From NCBI GenBank assembly GCA_030536675.1, contig JAUNPM010000109.1, positions 1 to 5,816 of the forward strand: a DNA stretch of 5,816 nucleotides. The letters are read 5' to 3'. Both the position numbers and the translations under genes were made by a program. Position 1 is the first letter of the stretch. Each line of letters opens with the position of its first letter. Shown here in pieces: positions 1-5,763 of this stretch. Below the pieces are notes generated by a model that saw only the letters and a program-made list of their open reading frames with translations, had not been told where the DNA came from and searched no databases. The DNA comes from Clostridia bacterium. GTDB lineage: Bacteria; Bacillota; Clostridia; Lachnospirales; CAG-274.

Positions 1-848
1 AGAGTCACAAGTGTAAGCAAACTTGCAATATTTATCATTTCAAAGGTTTTCTTAATGTCAGCATAATTTACATTACGGTCACCGTTTCCCAAAACAACAC
101 CGCTCTTTTTAAATGTCAGCTTAGTATCCAAAGCTCCCGCACACAGTGACATTACAAGCCCCCTGTTAAGAGATCTCGACTTATACCTTTCTTTCATAAA
201 CACCTTAAATGCATTTTTAAAATCAAGGGATAATATCTTAACGGAAACAAACATAAACACAACACCCAATCTTGCAGGCAGAAAATCAGCAAGATTTTTA
301 ATTATCCTTATAAACAGCTGTCCGGAAGCGTCATTTATTAAAACCATTAATTTATATACAACTCCTCCTACTCCGCCAAAAAGCATAATATAAAATATAG
401 GCGCAATGACCTTTTCAATAGAATCATCCATTATCATAATTATAATGTTTTCAGCTATTTCTCCCGGTTCATTTGTTTCACCGTTTTCAGTCAATTTATT
501 AAATAGCTTTGTTGCCCTTTTAATATATCCTCTTTTAAGGGCTTTATGTACTCTTTCTCCGTTGTCTTTAATATCTCTGCAGGATATGCAAAAATAACAT
601 ATAATACTTTCCACTCCTATTGAACATATCATATTGTAGCTTTCAACCAGTTTTATTATACCGTAAGCAAGTCCACCGCCTGCGGCAATAACAAAGATAG
701 TAAAAACAACGGCAAGCTTGGAATTTAGCCTTTTATATATTTTCTTAAGCAGCTTTACAAAGGCATTTCTGCCCCTTTTAAATATTGTGGGCGTGCCTAT
801 AAACATATCAAGTATATATCCTATAACTATACTTACTATTACAGACAT
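1..848 (-). CDS. CbiB/CobD-like membrane protein (adenosylcobinamide-phosphate synthase family), divergent, 3' end outside window
   Basis: This reading frame starts at the ATG at 848-846, has GGAGG (861-857) 8 bases upstream, and stays open for 282 codons to the window edge, so its C-terminus is missing. Family members are about 310-320 residues long and are integral membrane proteins that join an aminopropanol arm to cobyric acid. Family landmarks visible in order are: N-terminal ILDMFIGTP (residues 12-20; usually LLDLLLGDP); a membrane segment near 45-67; VIAPIFY with a following GG (147-159); VYK (164-166); PARL (191-194); and AGAL (237-240) near the end. Several positions that are normally near-invariant differ: the AEN..DG block before VIAP reads MDDSIEK (140-146), the NTLDSM block after YK reads VLINDA (169-174), and the SPN.G.PEAAMAGAL block reads SLNRGLVMSLCAGAL (226-240). 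The gene lies 28 bases after the CobS-like gene and is presumably co-transcribed. The fold assignment is fairly firm; normal catalytic activity is doubtful. Confidence 0.8.
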   Translation of the reverse strand, partial: MSVIVSIVIGYILDMFIGTPTIFKRGRNAFVKLLKKIYKRLNSKLAVVFTIFVIAAGGGLAYGIIKLVESYNMICSIGVESIICYFCISCRDIKDNGERVHKALKRGYIKRATKLFNKLTENGETNEPGEIAENIIIMIMDDSIEKVIAPIFYIMLFGGVGGVVYKLMVLINDASGQLFIRIIKNLADFLPARLGVVFMFVSVKILSLDFKNAFKVFMKERYKSRSLNRGLVMSLCAGALDTKLTFKKSGVVLGNGDRNVNYADIKKTFEMINIASLLTLVT

Positions 849-856
849 ATACAAAA

Positions 857-861
857 CCTCC
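857..861 (-). promoter_or_regulatory. Ribosome binding site of the CbiB-like gene
   Basis: GGAGG on the minus strand lies 8 bases before the ATG at 848, within the 28-base gap after the CobS-like stop codon. It fixes the start of the CbiB-like gene and supports independent re-initiation on a shared transcript. Confidence 0.85.
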
Positions 862-876
862 GTTCTTTAAGATATT

Positions 877-1560
877 TCACGGTTTTATCATACTTATTAA
901 TATAATTTCCGTAAACACCGCAAATTCACACAAAACAATGTATAAATTCAAATCACTGTCCGTAATGCCTTTTTCTTTTAACACCTTACTATGAAATAAA
1001 AACGTAATAACGGAAATTATTATAAAAGCCCCAAAAAAGCACGGCAAGCTCATCATTTCCGCAAAAGAAACACTCATCATAAGCCAAACAACAGTTACCA
1101 AAGCTAATACAACCCTGTTGCCGTTTTCATAACACAACTTGTATATTCCTTCTGCAATATTTGAACTGCCGTTTAAAAGCAAGATCATCATAACTCTTGA
1201 AATCGTAAAAACACTGCATGCAAAATATACATACCTCATATTCTCACAGGAAAAGACCCTCCACAGCACAACAACATATATTAAAATGCAAATATATTTT
1301 AACTTATCCCAAATATCCGTTACAGCGCCGAAATGCCTGTTTCCCAATATAACAGCCGCAATCACGGCACCACCGCTTCCCCTTAAATACGGACCAAAGC
1401 CCATTTCAGCACCAAAATAACACCACAAACCTATAACAAAGCCTGAAAAAGCACCCACCAAAGGCAGAAAACACAATACATATTTCAAACCCTCACTGTC
1501 TTTGTTTTTATATAAATTAATATTGCTGAAAGCCGAAAATACATATAACAAATTTTTCAC
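877..1560 (-). CDS. CobS-like membrane protein (adenosylcobinamide-GDP ribazoletransferase family), divergent and short
   Basis: This 227-residue, strongly hydrophobic protein has several membrane segments. It begins at a GTG (1560-1558) preceded by GGGAGG at 1574-1569, 8 bases upstream of the start. CobS normally attaches the lower-ligand nucleotide to GDP-cobinamide in the cytoplasmic membrane and is about 245-260 residues long. Similarity to CobS is seen in the opening FSAFSNINL (residues 8-16), YVLCFLPLVGAFSG (27-40), GFGPYL (54-59), the GNRHFGAVTDIWDKL block (73-87), SR (121-122), GITDSD (198-203) and VLCEFAVFTEIIL near the C-terminus. The 73-87 block aligns without gaps to the metal-binding GG.H.DG..D..D motif. 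It keeps H76, D82 and D85, but the first Asp is G78 and the paired glycines are changed. About 25 residues that usually follow, including the R..IMKDS..G.FG element, are absent. The gene precedes the CbiB-like gene by 28 bases and has its own promoter. Homology is likely; retained activity is uncertain. Confidence 0.78.
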   Translation of the reverse strand: MKNLLYVFSAFSNINLYKNKDSEGLKYVLCFLPLVGAFSGFVIGLWCYFGAEMGFGPYLRGSGGAVIAAVILGNRHFGAVTDIWDKLKYICILIYVVVLWRVFSCENMRYVYFACSVFTISRVMMILLLNGSSNIAEGIYKLCYENGNRVVLALVTVVWLMMSVSFAEMMSLPCFFGAFIIISVITFLFHSKVLKEKGITDSDLNLYIVLCEFAVFTEIILISMIKP

Positions 1561-1568
1561 ATAATAAA

Positions 1569-1574
1569 CCTCCC
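1569..1574 (-). promoter_or_regulatory. Ribosome binding site that selects the GTG start of the CobS-like gene
   Basis: On the minus strand GGGAGG lies 8 bases before the GTG at 1560. No in-frame ATG with an equally placed Shine-Dalgarno sequence is available, and the CobS-like similarity begins only a few residues after this start. GTG initiation is therefore the best reading. Confidence 0.85.
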
Positions 1575-1592
1575 ATAAAAAATTACATTAAT

Positions 1593-1621
1593 ATTTTACC
1601 ACAAAGAATGATATTAGTAAA
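1593..1621 (-). promoter_or_regulatory. Predicted extended -10 sigma-A-type promoter for the CobS/CbiB-like unit
   Basis: Read on the minus strand, TTTACT (1621-1616; four of six matches to TTGACA) is separated by exactly 17 bases from TAAAAT (1598-1593; five of six matches to TATAAT). A TGG directly before the -10 forms an extended -10 element. Transcription would begin near 1586, giving a leader of about 26 bases to the GTG at 1560. The promoter sits immediately after the U-tract of the pectate lyase terminator, so the two genes are separate transcription units. No operator or cobalamin riboswitch fits in this short leader. Confidence 0.65.
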
Positions 1622-1622
1622 C

Positions 1623-1666
1623 AAAAAAAGAGCTGATACAAAACATAATATTTTGCATCAGCTCTT
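1623..1666 (-). terminator. Rho-independent terminator of the pectate lyase gene
   Basis: Arms at 1666-1651 and 1643-1628 form a 16-base-pair stem (AAGAGCTGATGCAAAA with TTTTGTATCAGCTCTT, one G-U wobble) around a 7-base loop. On the minus strand the stem runs into a T-tract ending at 1623. The stem begins 18 bases after the pectate lyase stop codon. There is no T-run after the stem on the plus strand, so the element acts in one direction. Confidence 0.93.
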
Positions 1667-1684
1667 AAACATTAATTAGCTTTA

Positions 1685-4600
1685 TTATTTAGCCGTAAAA
1701 ACCATATAGAAGAGATTTGAATTATCTCTCTTTGTAATTGTATGAGAACCTGCCTCAAGCTCTACGGTAACTACTCCGTTTGCATCGGAATCATATTTTG
1801 TATCATCGACCTTACAATTATGCTTTCCCTCTGTCATACTGAATACCAGTGTAAGAGTACCTGCCTTTGGAGCATTGAAAGTAATACTTGTAGATGTTTC
1901 CATCTTTAAGCACTGCGTAAGATCCAAACCGTTGTATGTTACTGAACCCTTATCTGTTGAGAGATTTCCTACAATTGTATAAAATACTGAATCCTTTCCG
2001 TCTGATGTAAAGTTGTGTACATAACTTCCGTCAACAGGAGCTTCGCTTGTTGCCTCTGTTGTCGTTTCAGCAGTAGTTGCCTCAGTAGTTTCCTCTGTTG
2101 TGGCTTCTGTTGAGGATTCTTCCGTTGAAGGCATTGTAGTATTTTCCGTTGTGCTTTCTGTTACATCCTTTTCACAAGGCATCTTCCAATTTCCGTCTAA
2201 TATCTTCTGAATGATTGCAGCCACATCGGCACTGTCAACCTTGCCGTCATCGGTTACATCTGTTACACCTGATATAACCTGTGCATTGTCATTAAGTATC
2301 ATATCAAGAAGAAGTGAAGCGTCCTTTATTTCAAGCCTTGTATTTCCGTCAACATCTCCGTATACAACATCGCTGTTATCTTCTGTAGTTGTTTCACTTG
2401 AAGTTTCTGTATTTGTACTTTCCTCTGTAGTAGTTTCGCTTGAGCTTTCGCTTGCACTACTTTCCTCTGTAGTTGTTTCACTTGAGCTTTCGCTTTCTGT
2501 TTCATCAGGATCTACCGGATCTGGATCAACAGGCTCTTTTGAACTGTCATATGTAACAGATACCTTAGAAACATTTATACCCTTATTTGTTGAATATATG
2601 TAATATGTACCTGCTGAAGGAACATCAACACCCTTAGATGAGCCTGTATCAATAGTTCCCAATATGTTACCATTTTCATCAGCTACATTAAGAACTCTTG
2701 TGTCACTGCTCGTACTTGCAGAAGTTACATATATTGTTCCTGCCTCTGCCATAGTTACACTTATAAGTCTTGTTTTGTTTGCAAAGTTTCCTGCACCGCC
2801 AAGCTGAATACCCTTTGAAGAGCTTATTGAAACACTCTTGTCTGATGCTGCATAAATTGAGAATGCTCCGTCTGTTCCAAGACCTGTTACAACAGATGTA
2901 ATGGTTGAAACGCTTACATCATTCTTGCCGTCTAAAACAAGGTCTGTTGTTGAGCTGCTTCCGCCGCCTGATGAATTATTTCCCGTATTGTCAGTTTCAC
3001 TTGGAAGAGTTGCAACCTTAGCAGCATATGCGTCAGCTCTTTCAGTGTAGAAAGTATTTCCGTCGATTCCTGTTGCACTTTTACCGCTTACATAAGCAGT
3101 ATCAGTCTTATATGTATATGCTGAAAGTGCACTATCCAATTCAGGATTTACAGCATAATCCTTATCATCAACCTCATCATTGAAAGCAAATTTAAAATTG
3201 CCTCCGTTTATACGTCCCGCATTTGCAGTTACATAAGCAGGAACGTCCTTAGCCGCAAGAACATCACTTGCACTTACACCTAGATCTCTTGTTGTATCAA
3301 AGTTGTTATAGCTTGTACCACCCTGATAAGTAACAAGAGTTGAAGGTAATGTTTCATCTCTTGTATCTACAGTATAACCGTCAGCCCAGTTATTATAAAC
3401 CTTTGTTCCGTCCTCGGCCTTTGTTATACCCTCAATGTATGTATACTTGCTTCCAACCATTATATTGTCATACATTTTAATAATACCGCCGTCTTCGCCT
3501 GAAAAAGTTCCGCTTCCGTTGCCGTCGGTACCCTGTCCTGATATAAGAACAGGATTATTTGTATTTCTGAAATAGTTGCCTTCAACAAAAAGTGAAGAAC
3601 CTGTACAAGCACCTGCACCGTATTTTGCAACTCCGTCATAGTAATTGTTGTATACGTGAACTGAGCCTGTTCTTACTCTTGGGTGTCTTGAATCTGAATG
3701 ATCAAACCAGTTTCTTGAATATGTTATTTCATAATCAGCTTTTTCACCTAAACCGCAAAGATTAACCTTTCCTGAATCCCAGTAGTGATTGTCTGATACT
3801 GTGATCTTAGTTGAGGTACCCTTAAGGTCAACGGAACCGTCGCCCTTTGCCTGGTCAGCATCACTGCCGGCACCGCCGTAGAAGAAGTCACAGTTGTGGA
3901 CCCAAATTCTCTGACTGCCGTCTTTAATTGTAACACCGTCTTCGTCCTTTGTTGTCATATCCTTGAAGCCTAAGTTTCTGACTTCAAAATTGTTTGCTTC
4001 AACAAGGTTAAAGCCAAAAAGAGCAAAAGCGTCATTTCCCACACCCTCAAAAGTAATAGGGCTGGCAGCTCTTTTAACATCAAGCTGATTTAATTTCTGT
4101 TCTGTACCACTTGGTATACTTACCTGACCGATAAATCTAAAATCAAGAGGTGTAGTTTCATATCCCTTTTGAAGAGCTACAATAATAGGTCCAAGACCTG
4201 TACATGTTGTTGTAGAACCCTTACTGTTGGTAACCACATCCATTGTTATTGTGTTCTTTGTTTCTTCTGTTATATAAAATACCTTTGCATTGCTCTTTAA
4301 TGTACCGTCGTCATTATAAGCACCTGAGCTGCTTCCTCCGTCAGAAAATGCAAAGCCATCTCTTATATAACTGTCTACGGTAATTGCTCCTGATTCCCAA
4401 GATGCAACCTCAGCACCTGAACTGTCCTTTGCCACGATCTTCATATTGTAAGTACCTGCCGCAAGACCTAAAGCGTCCGCACGTACAAAAGTACTATACT
4501 CACGTATAAGCTCATCATCAAGCTTTGTATACTCGCTTTCAGTTGTTTTCTTAACATAAGCCTCATATGAAGCGGCGCCCGTTACAGGAAGCCATTCCGT

Positions 4601-4747
4601 ATATGCTGTTTCATGCCAGCCCTCGCTTTTTGCGGTAATTTCCGCACCGCTTACCGTCACAGAGCCAACGCTCAACACAGTAAAACTTGATACAAGCATT
4701 ACCATTGCAAGCAATGAACTTAAAAATTTTTTAACAAAATTGTTCAT
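1685..4747 (-). CDS. Secreted multidomain PL1 pectate lyase with dockerin
   Basis: This 1020-residue extracellular enzyme should cleave homogalacturonan (pectate) by calcium-dependent beta-elimination. The start is the ATG at 4747, with AAGGAGG 9 bases upstream. Domains in order are: signal peptide (1-35); fibronectin-III-like domain (about 42-126); PL1 parallel beta-helix (about 128-585); Gly/Ser linker (586-602); beta-rich carbohydrate-binding-like domain (about 603-735); Ser/Thr/Glu linker with three 14-residue repeats (736-793); type I dockerin (about 794-855); Thr/Glu linker (860-905); and a C-terminal beta-rich domain (906-1020). PL1 hallmarks are IWVHNCDF (281-288, the vWIDH position), DGSVD (D303 and D307, calcium ligands by family analogy), GKVNLCG (K327), and SRHPRVR with the expected catalytic Arg at R354 and a second Arg at R359, followed by VHVYNNYY and VEGNYF. 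No LPXTG or S-layer anchor is seen. The gene is monocistronic, with its own promoter and terminator. PL1 assignment is firm; the ligands of the accessory domains are inferred. Confidence 0.95.
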   Translation of the reverse strand: MNNFVKKFLSSLLAMVMLVSSFTVLSVGSVTVSGAEITAKSEGWHETAYTEWLPVTGAASYEAYVKKTTESEYTKLDDELIREYSTFVRADALGLAAGTYNMKIVAKDSSGAEVASWESGAITVDSYIRDGFAFSDGGSSSGAYNDDGTLKSNAKVFYITEETKNTITMDVVTNSKGSTTTCTGLGPIIVALQKGYETTPLDFRFIGQVSIPSGTEQKLNQLDVKRAASPITFEGVGNDAFALFGFNLVEANNFEVRNLGFKDMTTKDEDGVTIKDGSQRIWVHNCDFFYGGAGSDADQAKGDGSVDLKGTSTKITVSDNHYWDSGKVNLCGLGEKADYEITYSRNWFDHSDSRHPRVRTGSVHVYNNYYDGVAKYGAGACTGSSLFVEGNYFRNTNNPVLISGQGTDGNGSGTFSGEDGGIIKMYDNIMVGSKYTYIEGITKAEDGTKVYNNWADGYTVDTRDETLPSTLVTYQGGTSYNNFDTTRDLGVSASDVLAAKDVPAYVTANAGRINGGNFKFAFNDEVDDKDYAVNPELDSALSAYTYKTDTAYVSGKSATGIDGNTFYTERADAYAAKVATLPSETDNTGNNSSGGGSSSTTDLVLDGKNDVSVSTITSVVTGLGTDGAFSIYAASDKSVSISSSKGIQLGGAGNFANKTRLISVTMAEAGTIYVTSASTSSDTRVLNVADENGNILGTIDTGSSKGVDVPSAGTYYIYSTNKGINVSKVSVTYDSSKEPVDPDPVDPDETESESSSETTTEESSASESSSETTTEESTNTETSSETTTEDNSDVVYGDVDGNTRLEIKDASLLLDMILNDNAQVISGVTDVTDDGKVDSADVAAIIQKILDGNWKMPCEKDVTESTTENTTMPSTEESSTEATTEETTEATTAETTTEATSEAPVDGSYVHNFTSDGKDSVFYTIVGNLSTDKGSVTYNGLDLTQCLKMETSTSITFNAPKAGTLTLVFSMTEGKHNCKVDDTKYDSDANGVVTVELEAGSHTITKRDNSNLFYMVFTAK
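1688..2032 (-). other. C-terminal beta-rich accessory domain of the pectate lyase
   Basis: Residues 906-1020 (starting at YVHNFTSDGKDS, ending FYMVFTAK) look like a compact beta-sandwich with alternating hydrophobic residues, the segment LDLTQCLKMETSTSITF (941-957) and GTLTLVF (963-969). I recognise this as a module seen at the ends of secreted pectin-active enzymes from gut Firmicutes, probably carbohydrate-binding. I cannot name a CBM family from sequence alone. Confidence 0.55.
2033..2161 (-). repeat. Low-complexity Thr/Glu linker of the pectate lyase
   Basis: Residues 863-905 consist mostly of Thr, Glu, Ser and Ala with repeated TTEAT/EETTE-like units. They separate the dockerin from the C-terminal domain. 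The composition resembles linkers in secreted glycan-degrading enzymes of Clostridia. Repeats here are irregular compared with the 42-base units upstream. Confidence 0.75.
2183..2368 (-). other. Type I dockerin domain inside the pectate lyase
   Basis: Residues 794-855 hold two calcium-loop/helix repeats. Repeat 1 is DVDGNTRLEIKD (798-809), followed by the helix ASLLLDMIL. Repeat 2 is DVTDDGKVDSAD (830-841), followed by VAAIIQKIL. Acidic or Asn ligands occur at loop positions 1, 3, 5, 9 and 12, except Thr at position 3 of repeat 2. By family knowledge, dockerins bind cohesins and attach enzymes to scaffoldins. Here the domain lies between two flexible linkers and is not at the C-terminus. Confidence 0.85.
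2366..2491 (-). repeat. Three tandem 42-base repeats encoding Ser/Thr/Glu linker
   Basis: The segment encodes three consecutive 14-residue units (residues 753-766, 767-780 and 781-794), each built on E(S/T)SSETTTE followed by a variable tail. At the DNA level the core of each unit is closely repeated and the third is the most diverged. The unit lies in frame within the linker between the carbohydrate-binding-like domain and the dockerin. Such a repeat can expand or contract without a frameshift and may be O-glycosylated. Confidence 0.85.
4643..4747 (-). other. Sec signal peptide of the pectate lyase
   Basis: Residues 1-35 show a lysine-containing n-region (MNNFVKK), a hydrophobic core (FLSSLLAMVMLV) and a small-residue cleavage site, most likely after SGA at residue 35 before Glu36. 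This predicts Sec export. There is no lipobox cysteine. Confidence 0.88.
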
Positions 4748-4769
4748 TTTAATTATCCTCCTTTATTTT

Positions 4770-4787
4770 AAGTCCTTTACAGACCTT
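4770..4787 (-). repeat. Imperfect inverted repeat in the pectate lyase leader
   Basis: On the minus strand AAGGTC and GGACTT flank a 6-base centre (TGTAAA). Five of six positions can pair, counting one G-U. It lies between the predicted transcription start and the Shine-Dalgarno sequence, where it could be a repressor site or a 5' mRNA hairpin. It is short enough to be chance. Confidence 0.3.
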
Positions 4788-4796
4788 ATTACTTTA

Positions 4797-4825
4797 ATAA
4801 TAAAACAAAAATAATAAAATTACAA
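4797..4825 (-). promoter_or_regulatory. Predicted sigma-A-type promoter of the pectate lyase gene
   Basis: On the minus strand TTGTAA (4825-4820; four of six matches to TTGACA) is followed by a 17-base spacer and TATTAT (4802-4797; five of six matches to TATAAT). Transcription would begin near 4790, giving a leader of about 43 bases. The region is very AT-rich, so chance matches are likely; the correct spacing and position raise support. A palindrome, GTTAATTAAC (4826-4835), abuts the -35 element on its upstream side. Confidence 0.5.
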
Positions 4826-4861
4826 GTTAATTAACACTATTTTTTAACAAAAATTAAAATT

Positions 4862-4877
4862 CTGTCGTTTTCAACAA
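4862..4877 (-). terminator. Possible weak terminator after the thioredoxin-reductase-like gene
   Basis: On the minus strand a 6-pair stem (TTGTTG with CGACAG, two G-U pairs) with an AAAA loop is followed by T-rich sequence (AATTTTAATTTTTG). It lies 38 bases after the stop codon. The stem is weak, so termination may be inefficient; no better hairpin is seen in the 167-base gap. Confidence 0.3.
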
Positions 4878-4914
4878 TATTCAATTTAAAATTTTGTATA
4901 ACATTTCCACAAAA

Positions 4915-5763
4915 CTAAGCCTTATTTTTAACCTTCTTTATTATATCAATTCCCGCTTTTGCGCCGTCACTTACAGCCTTTGCCACCTGCAAAAGACCTC
5001 CCGTACAATCTCCCACGGCATAAAGCATAGGAACGTTTGTAAGCATATTTTCATCTGTATTTATATAATTACCGTTTATAACAGCTCCAAGCTTTCTTGC
5101 AATATCAATTCCTCCCGCTACCCCCAGAGCCACAAATATACCGTCAACATTCTCACTGCTTCCGTCGCTGAATACGATTTTCTCGACCTTTTCATTTCCT
5201 TCAACAGACTTTATTTTCCTTGTATCGCACTTTTCAAATTTAGGAGCAGCCTGTCCGTCTGTAAATATGGTAACGTTTTCCGTAACATTTTTAAGTATTT
5301 CCGCCTCGTGCACGGCATATTCTCCGTTTCCTATTACCCCTACTTTTTTTCCTCTGTAAAAAAATGCATCACATACGGCGCAATAACTGACGCCTCTTCC
5401 TTCAAAGTCTTTAATATTTTTTATTTTAGGCACATTTCTTCCTGCACCGTTTGCTATAACAAGAGCGTCACACTCATATTTTCCCCTTGATGTTGTCACA
5501 ACAAACCTTCCGTTGTACTCAGCCCCCGTAACCTCTTCTTCAATAACATCAGCTCCCAGCCTTTTTACAGATTCAATACCTCTTTCATATAACTCCTTCC
5601 CTCCTATTCCCTGGGGAAATCCATAATAGTTTTCTATTTTTTCCGCTTTAATAAGAGCACTTCCCCCTTGTGTAAATATTGTTGTTTTTACATTTGCTCT
5701 CAAAGTATAAAGTCCCGCCGATACTCCCGCAGGTCCTCCGCCTATTATAATTACCTCTGCCAT
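4915..5763 (-). CDS. Thioredoxin-reductase-like FAD-dependent disulfide oxidoreductase
   Basis: This 282-residue cytoplasmic flavoprotein starts at the ATG at 5763, with GGAGAG about 6 bases upstream. It has the FAD-binding GGGPAG (8-13), an ENYYGFP segment (44-50), the redox-active CAVC pair (C128, C131), a second nucleotide-fold loop GNGEYA (145-150), and the C-terminal FAD motif AVGDCTGGLLQVAKAVSDGA (249-268). This order matches low-molecular-weight thioredoxin reductases, which pass electrons through FAD and the CxxC pair to thioredoxin or a related partner. It is shorter than typical TrxB (about 305-320). The HRRxxxR segment that binds the NADPH 2'-phosphate is replaced by IFTDGQAAPK (166-175). 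It could therefore use NADH or ferredoxin, or serve another partner protein. No thioredoxin gene is adjacent, and the gene is 167 bases upstream of the pectate lyase with no evident functional link. I give no gene symbol because orthology to trxB is not secure. Confidence 0.88.
   Translation of the reverse strand: MAEVIIIGGGPAGVSAGLYTLRANVKTTIFTQGGSALIKAEKIENYYGFPQGIGGKELYERGIESVKRLGADVIEEEVTGAEYNGRFVVTTSRGKYECDALVIANGAGRNVPKIKNIKDFEGRGVSYCAVCDAFFYRGKKVGVIGNGEYAVHEAEILKNVTENVTIFTDGQAAPKFEKCDTRKIKSVEGNEKVEKIVFSDGSSENVDGIFVALGVAGGIDIARKLGAVINGNYINTDENMLTNVPMLYAVGDCTGGLLQVAKAVSDGAKAGIDIIKKVKNKA

Noticed and set aside
406..597. A 63-codon plus-strand open frame
   Set aside because: It lies opposite the CbiB-like gene, whose continuous 282-codon frame has family landmarks and a strong ribosome binding site.
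1139..1420. A 93-codon plus-strand open frame
   Set aside because: It is antisense to the CobS-like gene and lacks a ribosome binding site or recognisable motif.
1561..1592. Possible cobalamin riboswitch before the CobS-like gene
   Set aside because: The predicted leader is about 26 bases, far too short for a cobalamin aptamer, and no B12-box-like sequence is seen.
2366..2491. Possible CRISPR-like regular repeat
   Set aside because: The three units are directly adjacent with no spacers, have an exact codon-multiple period and encode a protein linker.
2211..2603. A 130-codon plus-strand open frame opposite the dockerin and linker
   Set aside because: Its repeated SSVVVSLE pattern is just the antisense of the Ser/Thr/Glu linker repeat, and the minus-strand frame is a well-supported domain protein.
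3748..3936. A 62-codon minus-strand open frame inside the pectate lyase
   Set aside because: It is in another frame within the conserved PL1 catalytic region, with no independent translation signal.
4894..5490. A 198-codon open frame on the plus strand
   Set aside because: It lies opposite the flavoprotein gene, which has clear FAD and CAVC motifs. The plus-strand product is a Ser/Tyr/Phe-rich sequence without recognisable domain or ribosome binding site.
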